This document shows positions 39,701 through 48,927 of a DNA stretch of 64,000 bases, piece after piece. The position numbers were made by a program, and so were the translations under genes. The first letter of the stretch is position 1; every line of letters begins with the position of its first letter. The notes beneath the pieces were generated by a model. It had not been told where the DNA came from, ran no database searches, and was given only the letters and a program-made list of their open reading frames with translations. The stretch lies in the NCBI GenBank assembly GCA_018806915.1, contig JAGKQI010000040.1, positions 248,001 through 312,000 of the forward strand, written 5' to 3'. Source of the DNA: Phytophthora colocasiae. Its lineage: Eukaryota > Oomycota > Peronosporomycetes > Peronosporales > Peronosporaceae.

Positions 39701-39853
39701 ACTTAACGCTGCATTCTTGCTCCTAATCCTCCGCTTCCGGGCTGGCTCAGTTTCCTCTCCCTCCGGGGCGCGGAACGCGTTCTCGATTTCCATTGCTGTG
39801 TTATACTTCCGTTTCCGTCCCATAGTGTAGCTATATATCCACGCAATATCCAC
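36735..39853 (-). pseudogene. Helitron Rep protein with nonsense codon, frameshift and altered HUH motif
   Basis: From 39,853 the frame encodes a basic N-terminus (MGRKRKYN) and a repeated R..ER region. An in-frame TGA at 39,368-39,370 (QREHE*RQRLTQEER) looks like CGA mutated to TGA. Downstream are the zinc-like CPHCKAWKF...CCCKGGK, the Helitron-like N domain (YAQQFLHAREILIERSRPAL), FITMTCNPKW, and the catalytic HUH region written GLPYAHILMIL, where the first His is Tyr. A one-base shift at about 36,885 separates KYIYNMYTK from GADMTTITIEGQ. The two-Tyr segment (LQYLLARYISPVEACMRLF) follows, then the foreign ORF. The product cannot be functional as written. Confidence 0.88.
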
Positions 39854-41200
39854 GTAATAACACAGTCGTTTAGAGAACCACAGATAATCGAAAACTTAGG
39901 CGGAAGGCTGAAAGAGGGTACACAGTCATACACGTCTACCAAGTCAACTTTCTTCTTAAAGCTTCACCCGTCACTATTTCTCTTTATCTCAGATCCAATA
40001 ACTATCTATTTAGACTCTTCTACAAACCTTTGTATTAATTTCACGGCCTCTTTTGATGTGCTTCTTTTAATTTAGTGTCCTTGTTTGTCTCCCCGCACGC
40101 CGTTACGAACCAACGAAGCATCTACTTTCCTCTATCAACCGCGGGCTGCACGGATGACCGATCAAGTCTTACTTCTCTAGGCATCCACCTTCCTCCGTGT
40201 ACCATGGGCTGCACGGTACACAAATCAGGTTTCCAGGTCCTAGCTATTTTAAGTATACCGTTCACTATTACTGTGGATCACACAATAACAATTAAAGGTA
40301 CTTTTATTTGTTTATTTTTAAACCACCAGCAATTGTTTGTATTTGTTTTTGGTAAAATGCTGTTTACGTGGTAGTTGGTATTGACGACGGTTTTGGGATG
40401 CCGTGGCTAACAACTCAGTTAAGTATTAGCTCCTAATCATAGAACACGGAGCGTGGAGCCGAATATTTATTACTAAAGTTTATAAAAAGAAAAATAAATA
40501 AATGAGCTAATGAGATTAGGGTTAAAGAGCGTATAGTGACGGGGTTGGCCTATAAGACGATGTATCATTGGTGGAAATGAATTTCCGTGTGTCCCTCTCA
40601 AAACCTTTCAAATGGAATGTTTATGATGTTTAGCAGTGCGGTTTCGGAGGCTCTCCCTATGAGAGCATGACCAACCCCAGTGCCTCGTAACGCAGTAGTT
40701 CAGGCCTCCGCCTTCGTATTACCAACACTCGGTGCAAGTGGGGTTAACCTATTACCATCAGTTAACCCATAAAGCAAACCGGTTATACCGGTACGGTGAG
40801 CAACGGGGGGCTCCTTCACCCTTAGGGTTGTCACACTGTGCTCCGCCACGGACACAGAGGTGCAATGGGTGTTACCACCGCATTGCACCGGGTCCCATTA
40901 CCGATGACTGGGTCCGGGGAGAGGCAGACAGCCCGGCAAAGCCGGCTTTTATCGCTGTTTGTGCTGCCCCTTACCCCGGATTGGGTATGAGACTTCCCAT
41001 ACTGCTTGCGGGCAGCATGGGCGCCTCAGCATCGAGCTCCGAAGAGCGAGAGGGGTGACGGAGCAAAAAGTAATTGGAAAGAAGATAATATTAATTAATT
41101 AGCATACATACATGAGTTCTTCTCCTTGTCGAATCCGGCGTCCTCTTCGCTGTCCTTCCTGCTTCCTCGGGCGCTGTTTCTGAAATGACATGCAATCAAA
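39854..41200. other. Uncharacterised intergenic block, partly GC-rich with nested inverted repeats
   Basis: 39,854-40,550 is A/T-rich with no gene and should contain the Helitron 5' end. 40,690-41,060 is different: GC-rich and full of short inverted repeats (GGTTAACC...GGTTAACC, ACCGGTTATACCGGT, GCCCGGCAAAGCCGGCT, GGTGCAATGGGTG...CGCATTGCACC). Only short open frames exist. It may be a non-coding RNA or a terminal region of an unknown repeat; I cannot assign it. Confidence 0.3.
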
Positions 41201-41220
41201 AAGAGTCGGCAAAGGAAATC

Positions 41221-42198
41221 GTACTTAGTATAATTTTAACCAATGAAAATTTTGTGGCCGGGTGTGCGGACCACGGACAGACAGACAGACAGACACTTTG
41301 CGTTTTTAAAGACTCGTGGACTAGCCGAGTGCCGCCCGCTTTTGCGGGCGGTTTGTATGTGTTTGGTTGAAACCCGTAGGGCTCACTGTTCCAGTTCGCC
41401 CCACTACTCACCATCGGCGCCACACCTTCGGCGCGCGCCGGTTGGCCGAGGTCGGTAGGATGCATTTTAGCCAATCACTGGTCTGTAAAAGCTGCGAGCT
41501 CGTACTTATCAAAGCATTTTTATCGTACTTAGCTTCATTTTGTCTAATGAAAATTTTGTGGCCGGGTGTGCGGACCAATCAGAGGCCATCGAGAGGGTTA
41601 TCATTAGTGGGCTATATTTGTAATTTTGACATTCCTGAGAGCAGTCTGGAACATAGGGATAGGCTACACCATGGGAAAATACAGTATAGAATACGTACAT
41701 GTACAAAATTGCGAGACAGGTAGCTACGCAGGTTTATGCGCTAAGACGTTGAACACACACACAACGGACACACAGACACACAGACACACAGACACGGCAC
41801 TAGCCTAGAGGGTTGAGACTAGCCGAGTGCCGCCCGCTTTTGCGGGCGGTTTGTATGTGTTTGGTTGAAACCCGTAGGGCTCACTGTTCCAGTTCGCCCC
41901 ACTACTCACCATCGGCGCCACACCTTCGGCGCGCGCCAGTTGGCCGAGGTACCTTCGCTTCGCTCGGTAGGATGCATTTTAGCCAATCACCGGTCTGTAA
42001 AAGCTGCGAGCTCGTACTTATCAAAGCATTTTTATCGTACTTAGCTTCATTTTGTCCAATGAAAATTTTGTGGCCGGGTGTGCGGACCAATCAGAGGCCA
42101 TTGAGAGGGTTATCATTAGTGGGCTATATTTGTAATTTTGACATTCCTGAGAGCAGTCTGGAACATAGGGATAGGCTACACCATGGGAAAATACAGTA
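41221..42198 (+). repeat. Tandemly arranged ~500-bp repeat array of unknown origin
   Basis: The segment starting GACTAGCCGAGTGCCGCCCG occurs at 41,319 and 41,820 (period 501). The sequence TGTGGCCGGGTGTGCGGACCA occurs three times (about 41,251, 41,557, 42,070). The second unit has an extra 13-14 bases (ACCTTCGCTTCGC). A hairpin CCGCCCGC-TTTT-GCGGGCGG starts each unit. Between units are (GACA)n at 41,273-41,295 and an (ACACAGAC)n run at about 41,750-41,797. No coding potential is seen. Confidence 0.75.
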
Positions 42199-42738
42199 CC
42201 GTAATATCGGTGTCAAGTGTCACCCCCCTGGTGCCAACAAATCCAATGATAGGGATAAACTCAAGGTGCAGTGTAGAGATAAGAGAAACCCGCCGCAGCT
42301 GTTTGCAAGTCGTACAACGATGCAACTTCCAACTCCAGCATTGTACATGTATTGTACTCTGCAGAAGTGAAGACACCGGTAGTTTATTACTGGGAATATT
42401 AAAGCTACCAGAGATAGAAAATAGGACATGGTAATAACGACGCGCATGCTGCAGGTTTCATACATGCAAAGCGCAGCAGCCTTGAATGCAAAAGTCTCAG
42501 ACTTTAGCCTTGGTTTCCAACCGTCTCCTCACCACCATTTCACCCCTGTTCGGTGAACAGTGTTCACTTCTCTGCTCTTCGGTTGTTCGGACTATGCGAC
42601 TGGCTTCAAAAATACTGAGGGGTGACACTTGACAAAGCGGAGCAAATCCTACTTGGCTGTTGCGCTATCAGGTCTGTGATTGGCTAGAATAGGGGGGTGA
42701 CAGTTAACAAAAGCGGACACTTGACACCGATATTACGG
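42199..42738. mobile_element. 540-bp mariner-type MITE with 23-bp TIRs
   Basis: The ends are perfect inverted repeats beginning CCGTAATATCGGTGTCAAGT. The target duplication is TA (42,197-42,198, 42,739-42,740). The same site is empty in the neighbouring repeat unit (ACAGTATAGAATAC, TA at 41,685-41,686). No transposase is present. The TIR differs from that of the mariner at 30,673, so a different autonomous family mobilised it. Confidence 0.9.
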
Positions 42739-42813
42739 TATAGAATACTGGATAGAAGGCGTAATCTCCCTTCCAACACAAAAGTACGGCGGAATGAAAA
42801 AAGTGAAAAGCTG

Positions 42814-42831
42814 TTCATTCAAAGTTTCTTG
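42814..42831 (+). promoter_or_regulatory. Candidate initiator element just before the intact effector-like gene
   Basis: TTCATTCAAAGTTTCTT partly fits the oomycete INR/FPR consensus and lies only a few bases before the ATG at 42,836, implying a very short 5' UTR. Confidence 0.4.
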
Positions 42832-42835
42832 AAAC

Positions 42836-43132
42836 ATGCGCGTCACGTTCACCCTTCTCCTCCTTTCACTGTTGGTCGTTAACTACACAGTAGTCCCTGA
42901 AGTCCAAGCCATTTCCCCCACTAACGACCAGGACAATGGTGATAATCTCACTACCGACAGTCGACGACTACGGGGAAGGTTTGAGCTGAGGAGTGGAGAC
43001 ATTGCGATCTCGAATTTGGTGCACTCGACCACCGCGGCCGATGACTTCTTGCCACTGTCCAAGAAATCAAAGGCTCTGTTCGCTCTACTTACCCTGGCGC
43101 TGTTCTGGGCTATGGTGCACTACAATCACTAA
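42836..43132 (+). CDS. Small secreted RxLR-type protein with C-terminal membrane helix (intact)
   Basis: A 98-residue protein. Residues 1-25 form a signal peptide (MRVTFTLLLLSLLVVNY...VQA). A short acidic/polar stretch leads to DSRRLRGRFELR, a canonical R-x-L-R at about residues 43-46; there is no clear EER. Near the C-terminus, PLSKKSKALFALLTLALFWA is a basic motif followed by a single hydrophobic helix, with only VHYNH after it: a tail-anchor-like layout. It is the only member of the local family with an undamaged frame from signal peptide to tail. Secreted RxLR proteins act inside plant cells. If translocated, this one would probably sit in a host membrane; that is inference. The gene lies outside the shared A/B part. 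Confidence 0.75.
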   Translation: MRVTFTLLLLSLLVVNYTVVPEVQAISPTNDQDNGDNLTTDSRRLRGRFELRSGDIAISNLVHSTTAADDFLPLSKKSKALFALLTLALFWAMVHYNH

Positions 43133-43395
43133 AGAGTACCGGAGCAAAGGATTGAGTGGCAACCTTCGGGCACAAACAAACAATTCGCGTTAAACCTCGT
43201 CAAAACTGTGTAGAGCCAGATATATTGTTATTTCGTACAGCTTCTCATCTCTGCAGTCCTTGAATGGACAAGACCCCACCTTTGGATAGACCGTCGTAAT
43301 CTCTAGCGGCAGTTTACCATTGGAAAATGAGTTGGAGGCTGTTTAGCCATTCGAGAAATTGCTCTAAAGTCGCCAAACCCTCTCACTCTCGAGCT
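43133..43395. other. Spacer between two effector-like genes
   Basis: No gene is recognised. It includes the presumptive promoter of the gene at 43,396 (CCATTCGAGAAATTGCTC at about 43,347 is a weak initiator match). Confidence 0.35.
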
Positions 43396-43626
43396 ATGCG
43401 CTTCACAACTACCCTCTTCTTTCTCTTGGCTGATTTCGCCTTGAGTTGCTCGACGTTCATCTGCGCTGCAGACGTTCCCCCCAAAACGAACGATGAATCT
43501 GTAACTAAGACGGAAAGCCGAAGCCGAAGGGGAGGTCACAAACTTGATAAATTCTATTGGAAGCAGAATGGGTCCGGAGTTTCCAAGAAAGCCAAGGCTC
43601 TCTATGACTGGGAGGGGAGAAACTGA
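43396..43626 (+). CDS. Small secreted effector-like protein, C-terminal helix lost
   Basis: 76 codons. A signal peptide (MRFTTTLFFLLADFALSCST) is followed by a charged segment with SRSRRGGHKLDKF in the position where its paralogues have RRLR, and by GVSKKAKALYD, the basic motif that precedes the membrane helix in relatives at 42,836 and 45,144. The frame ends ten residues later, so the helix is missing, and no RxLR is recognisable. It is probably a decaying paralogue that can still be translated. An upstream in-frame ATG at 43,327 would spoil the signal peptide and is not preferred. Confidence 0.5.
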   Translation: MRFTTTLFFLLADFALSCSTFICAADVPPKTNDESVTKTESRSRRGGHKLDKFYWKQNGSGVSKKAKALYDWEGRN

Positions 43627-43698
43627 AGTTAAAGGTGGAAAAGCTTTACCTGCTGCAGTGATATGTGAAAATTCAGTTCGCTGGACAAACATTTTCGC

Positions 43699-44907
43699 TT
43701 GGAGGGCGGTCGCTTACGTAAATCGGAGGATCTCGTCTCTGCTTCTCATGTTCTGTGGGTTCATGACGCACAACTCGTACATGTGAGTCCTAATTCCTTC
43801 CTCACTAGCGATTTACCAGTGACTATCACGCTGGAGCTTCAGAACCTACTTCCACCTGAAGTAGAGCAACTTTTAGTTGAAGTTGAAGTGGATCTGAAGA
43901 CAACCAACGCATCAACGACACTCGCTATTGAACGAATTGAAGGAAACTTCTTAACTTGTAAACTTCCTCCTCTGGTACAGTGGAAGAACTCTCCAAAAGT
44001 TCCAAATCCACCTGCGGAATGGTGGAAACCTTACGTAAAAGCAGGTTTTATGGCCCAAATGCGAGTCTCAATGAACGCCGGAAGGACGTTTCTACCAGCT
44101 CAACTACAGCTCGGAGGGCGCAGCAATTCCACAGCTGCAGAAATCTACGGTTTTCAAGCTCCAGGGCGATTGTTAAGTGTATTTCCAAGCGTTGGGATGG
44201 TTCCGGGCGGTACCCAAGTGTCAATTGCTGGAGATTTCTTCCATTTTGACACTCAAGATGCAGTTGTGAAGCTCCAGTGGAGGGAAAGGAGTATGGTTAT
44301 ACCTGCAATTTGCTTACGACAAGAGGAATCGATATCAACTGGAGATATTAGTCGTCGCGTAGTATTTCGAACTCCTCCCTTGCCATTTCCTGATGATACT
44401 GCTACTGCGACTGCTATGGCGGAAGGAATGATACTTGGAACAAGAGAGGACATTCAGATCTTCGTGTCATTAGACGGCCAACACTTTACAGATTCAGGAT
44501 TGAGCTTCGTGTATTGTGCAGTTCCGGAATTAACTGGGATTTCCCCTCCAGAAGCAGAACCTGGTACTAAAATGATTCTGACCGTGGACAAAGCGATCGC
44601 GACACCTGCAGCCTGCGTGAAACTGGAAGTGAAAGAATCTGGGATCTCGCTGGTAAATGATTTGAAACTTGAGAAATCGTACCAGTTTTCTCACTAATGT
44701 GTTTCTTTTTTTGTTTAGGTTGTGCCGGTGGAGATCGATGAAACAAGTCACACAGCAGAATTTACACTTCCGAACCTGCCCATTACCATGGAGGAATCGG
44801 TACAAGTGCTGCTGTCACTCAATGGACAAGAATTCACGGGCGGTGCACCCAACTCCACGGAGGGAGTTCAAATAAACTTTCGGTACAAAGTTGCTGCTGC
44901 AGAGTAA
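43699..44907 (+). pseudogene. 5'-truncated gene fragment with IPT/TIG-like domains
   Basis: The open frame (no ATG at its computed start; the true start is probably lost upstream) encodes beta-rich sequence. It includes an IPT/TIG-like fold, RLLSVFPSVGMVPGGTQVSI, then AGDFFHF, and a second similar start, ELTGISPPEAEPGTKMILTV. A 66-bp intron fits at 44,653-44,718 (GTAAAT...TTTAG, phase 0), joining GISL to VVPVEIDETSHTAEF. The last exon ends at TAA 44,905-44,907. IPT domains occur in cell-surface and extracellular proteins. The fragment lacks signal peptide and anchor. It lies directly after an effector-like gene and may be a stranded piece of a larger host gene. Confidence 0.6.
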
Positions 44908-44984
44908 ACAGACACACGTTTGCACACAGATTAACATAGCTAACATTGGCCGATACCACACATTCTCATCATCCTCAGACTGAG

Positions 44985-45110
44985 CTCTTATAGCACACGG
45001 CTGAACTCGATCGTGATCGATCTACTCTGGAGACACTATGATTTTTGAAATATAGCGATCCCGCAGGTTTGTGTAGCTTTTAGAATCGAGAGATAGACCC
45101 AAAGGAAAAT
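44985..45110 (+). repeat. LINE 3' tail fragment
   Basis: CACGGCTGAACTCGATCG through CTACTCTGGAGACACTAT and GATCCCGCAG matches the complement of the LINE 3' region at 28,020-28,165. Only the tail is present. Confidence 0.55.
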
Positions 45111-45143
45111 GCTGTTTATTCGCGTGTTGTTACCCGGAAATTA

Positions 45144-45511
45144 TCATGAATCCTTCGCTTGGAGACTTTTCAGTGCTTTCATTGTACCAAAGCTCAAACC
45201 ACTGGCAACACCAAGGGCAAGAATCGCTACTAGGGCCTTCGCTTTCTTGGACATAGGCGTGAAGTCGCTAGCCGTGTGATGCACACTGTGCACCGCACTG
45301 TTCGAGTTCAATAAATTCATCGCCGCAGCAGCGTTTATCCCCGCCCTCTCTTCACTCTCCAGCCTCGGACTTCCCCTGAGCCGTCGACTGTCAGTGCTGG
45401 GCATTCCACCATTGTTTTGGTTGTTGATGAGTGGAGTGGCTTCGACTTCCAGGGCTCCGAGTAATTAACGACCAACAGTGAGAGTAGAAGAAGGATGGAA
45501 GGGACGCGCAT
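45144..45511 (-). pseudogene. RxLR-type small secreted protein with membrane tail, one-base frameshift
   Basis: The minus-strand ATG at 45,511 opens a signal peptide (MRVPSILLLLSLLVVNY) closely matching the intact gene at 42,836. At about 45,455 one base is missing relative to that gene. The other frame continues EVEATPLI, DSRRLRGSPRLESEER (R-x-L-R followed by an EER-like motif) and DFTPMSKKAKALVAILALG, a Gly-containing hydrophobic helix, and a Lys-rich end KALKSLQAKDS*. If the missing base is a sequencing error, this is a second intact family member with both RxLR and EER. Confidence 0.7.
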
Positions 45512-45728
45512 GGTTCAGGATTGAGGGAGGAACTTCTTGAATGAAGAACTTTTTCAACTGAGGTGTCGTGACGTCTTTTTATCCAATCTTCACATCAATG
45601 CTGAACCTTGTCGCAAAATGGCGTCTCGCAATCTTCAATCTTCTCGCTCACTTGTGAGCAAGAAGATGGGAAAATGACAAAGCGTGAATGAACGTTTGCA
45701 ATTTGTAGAAATGTTGGCGAAAGAGGTA

Positions 45729-46221
45729 CAGATGAGGGCGTGGTTAGTGAACACCTGATATGTACTAAGTCTCAGGTGGAATTAGCCTATCAGAGAGCCA
45801 TAAAATCTGGAGGAGTGGTCAACGTAATGTATTTAGATATTCATTGACACTAATCGGAGGCTAGAATGTCACTGATCTGGGTTCGGTCTACGTACAGTCC
45901 GGCGTGCTTCCAGCAGGCACCGTCGACTTGGCAGGGGCCTTCTGTAATTCAAACTGCTGCCATGCCCATTCCCCCAGTTCCCTTAGGTCCATAGTGGTTC
46001 TTGACCATTGCTGAGCCTTGGTTAGGCGGATGCGCTGTGCTTGAACCTCCTTCCGCATGGCCAATTTCAAATTTCCCGCCGAGGATAATTCAAACGCCAG
46101 CGTACCCCTTTAGTGGTACCTAACAATGTCAGTGGTCCTGATTGCGACCTCATCTATAACATTCTGATGCCATTGGATGGGTTATAATTTGATGCCCGTT
46201 CACTAACCACGCCCTCATCTG
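45729..46221. mobile_element. 493-bp TA-flanked MITE, private to copy B
   Basis: Perfect 24-bp inverted repeats begin CAGATGAGGGCGTGGTTAGT. The target duplication TA (45,727-45,728, 46,222-46,223) corresponds to the single TA at 254-255 in copy A. There is no transposase. A minus-strand frame at 45,888-46,070 (60 codons, KAQQWSRTTMDLRELGEWAW) has coding-like composition and could be captured host sequence. Confidence 0.93.
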
Positions 46222-46282
46222 TATTCACAGTACCGGTAGCTCGCGAGGTTCTCAATCTTAGATTACGTCTTGTATCAAATGT

Positions 46283-46665
46283 TCACGCAGATGCTGAGGC
46301 AGATCTGTTGAGTAACTTGAATAGCGCGACGGTGCTAATTACCACCCCAGTAATGACACCAACGGTAACAACAGCGAGGACGGTCTTGAACCCCTTTGGC
46401 ATTGGTCTGCTGTCCTCCACTGCGTTCAGAATTTGAGACGGTTGAACTGATGTCTTCCATTTCGCGTGCACCAGGTTATGATACGCAGCAACGGGCGGAG
46501 TTCTTTCTTCATTGTCCGCTTTGTGAACTCTCCTGAGTCGATTTAGTGCCTTCTTTACTTGAATCTTCTTTGAGTCCGAGGTAGAACCAACATTAGTAGT
46601 TTCGAACAGACGGCAGTCAAGACGAAAGTCGACAGGAGAAGAACTAGCAACAAGCCGAAGCGCAT
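46283..46665 (-). pseudogene. Copy-B twin of the effector-like pseudogene at 315-697
   Basis: The sequence is identical on reading, including the one-base frameshift after the signal peptide. The upstream flank is split from the gene's 3' side by the new MITE, which lies 62 bases beyond the stop codon. Confidence 0.6.
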
Positions 46666-46851
46666 TATGGAAACCAAGTAATGCCTACCGCGACAATTCA
46701 AGAATGACCAGGAAGCCGTAATGTGGAGTAGTTTTAGTCAGAAAGTCATCATAGTTGACGTACCGCTCATGAAGATCCGCCAAAACTAAAACTTCAAGAA
46801 GACCGAAATTGGTGTAATCAGTTCACGCCGTTCTTTTAAAGAGGAAGAAGA

Positions 46852-47153
46852 TTACGCTGCCTCCGAGTTTATATCGGCCTTGCTGAGCAATTGTTTTGAT
46901 CTTGACCACCACACCACGCCCACAATGATGCCACAACAATGATAGCCTTGGCCCATTTCGGCAGCGACTTGCCGTTCTTCAGTGCGTCTGATTCGGATGC
47001 AGCAAGGGTTTATAGGACGCTGCAATCCTGCATTGACCACTCTGTGTGTTCTTTTGAGACGAGTTAGACTTCTTCACGTCCAACTTCCTCAAATCCGAGG
47101 TAGGTAGCTTCTGTACAGACAATGGCAGACATGAGGTGAAGTTGAAGCGCTTT
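46852..47153 (-). pseudogene. Copy-B twin of the decayed effector-like gene at 2388-2689
   Basis: Same lost start codon and frame breaks. It lacks the two insertions that precede the copy-A version. Confidence 0.5.
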
Positions 47154-47633
47154 GATGGGCTCGAAGGACTTCTGGAATGACCAAAGGGGACAGTGAGTGA
47201 ATGGTAGTTTGTACATTGTATTCCGAATTAATTATAACAGTTGACGCTGCGCTCATGGCGAACGTTTGGAATTGGTTTTCTAGCAGTAACCATGACTGAC
47301 ACTATTATCTAGGGTGTAAACTGCGGGTTCTGCCGCATTGTTAAAGGAATTCGCTACATTCAGGGGTAAATTTCTGTAGATGTGGGAAGAATTAATCTAC
47401 ATGTATTGAAATGCGAGCAGGGAAAAACAGAATTGTTGCTGTTCCTTGTCGTTGACTCTGCATGAGAAATTTTTTAATGTTGAGAAGTTTAAGGTTTTGT
47501 CGTTGATATCGACTTTATCGTTCCAACCGCCCGTTTTCGGGATAGCTGTCGCTGCCTCAGATCCTACAGAGCACACAGTTCTGTTCTTCCCTAGATTGAT
47601 TGGCGTAACCTTCTTCAAAAAGTACCTGAATAG

Positions 47634-47732
47634 ATCAAGGCCGTCATCGCTATCGTTGGCGTTGGCATCGTTGCGGGGGTGATTATTACTTCCGCCGTGT
47701 TAACAACGATCATTACTAAGGCGTTCGGTTGA
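47634..47732 (+). pseudogene. Copy-B twin of the membrane-tail fragment at 3169-3267
   Basis: Same frame: IKAVIAIVGVGIVAGVI then KAFG and stop. Confidence 0.45.
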
Positions 47733-47763
47733 TGTTAGTTTCTACATACCAGTACTGAAGAAG

Positions 47764-48526
47764 AAATGAGTTGATTAACTAATTAGCGGATTTCTCGTCT
47801 GTGTGATTCTATCTCAAGATTCTAAAGCTACACTAAGCTCGCGGAATCCAGATGTTGTTTGCCCTTTCAGGGATTGCATTCGTCATTGACTCAAACCCCA
47901 GTTTTCGGGTTAGTTTCTCCAACGTAGATCGATCACAATCCAGTTCATCTGCGTGATTGTAGATAAATTAGCAATGCTTCTTGAAGGAATTTTGCAGGTT
48001 ACCGATATTTAGCTAATGTTTGACGGAAGTAGATGTCGTTCCGAAGTCTCCAAACCGCATGAAAAACAATAGCTGCTTGAACTTTCCACAATATAAGAAG
48101 TACTTTTTGGTTCCTCCTCCAGGTGCTTTGAATATCACAAGGCTGCGGAAAAAAGCAACAATCGCCAAGTCAATGACGACTGAAAGAAACATGTCCATGG
48201 AGTCCATATCTGAATCCAACGTTGGACACGCAAAAAAACAATGCTCAACTGTTTCAATCGAGTGGCAGCTTGGACGTATACAATCTTGAATTGTCGGGTT
48301 GATTGATTTCAGATAATCGTGAGCCCACAATCAAGTCTCCGAAATACAATCGCAGCATTACATCATGCACCACAGGAAGTAAGAACCCTCGAAGCGATAG
48401 TAAGCTGGACAACGTTTGATGTATTCGTTGCTTAGGACATCCCAAATCCTCTAGCGGGTGATGCATCAAATGACTCATGAGATAGCAGCAAGTTTCGAAA
48501 AGCCTACGAGCTGAACGGATTCGCAC
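47764..48526 (-). pseudogene. Copy-B twin of the LINE 3' remnant at 3299-4062
   Basis: Differs by an A-run length (48,150 region) and a few substitutions. Here the frame SIETVEHCFFACP through HAVWRLRNDIYF or its shifted form reads further because one A fewer restores a different frame. Confidence 0.6.
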
Positions 48527-48748
48527 TGTTAGGGTACGCTGTTTATGCTAGTGAAGGCGAAACCGGTGGAAAAGACAACATTCCAAAATGATTACCAAAT
48601 TTTGGCTTGCATTACGTTTTGCATGAGTAACGCCGTTCAATGTTTATACATTGGCATTTATCTGTTTGACTTTGGCCAAACAGCAGCACCTTTGTTGCTA
48701 TTATTTGACTAGATGAACATTAAAGGTCACATAGCAAACTTTTTGCAA

Positions 48749-48927
48749 TTATATTCCGACGAATTTCACCCTGCGACTGAGAAATGTGGCTTTGATGAAC
48801 ATCTTGGTGAACATGACGGTACTTATAATCGCCGTTGTAATGGGACTGACATCAACGACAGCGATGATGGCTTTGGCTGCCTTTGGCACTGGCTTGTTAT
48901 CATCCACTGCACGCAGAGTCACTTGCG
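48749..48927 (-). pseudogene. Copy-B twin of the effector tail fragment at 4737-4915
   Basis: Identical frame VDDNKPVPKAAKAII to TAA. The SINE seen next to the copy-A version is absent here. Confidence 0.5.

Larger units (their letters stand above)
32582..39853 (-). mobile_element. Helitron, 3' end defined, 5' end not found
   Basis: On the minus strand the element ends in CTAG (32,582-32,585) followed by a T, with a GC-rich hairpin (GCGCCCGC-TAC-GCGGGCGC, 32,594-32,612) nine bases inside. This is the canonical Helitron 3' end. The coding part has a Rep-type protein and a PIF1-like helicase on the same strand, normally one RepHel protein, here split by an unrelated ORF. The 5' TC end lies somewhere upstream of 39,853 and was not located. 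No target duplication is expected. Confidence 0.85.

Noticed and set aside
41273..41295. Short spaced repeats suggesting a CRISPR array
   Set aside because: A (GACA)n microsatellite in a eukaryotic repeat region, without spacers.
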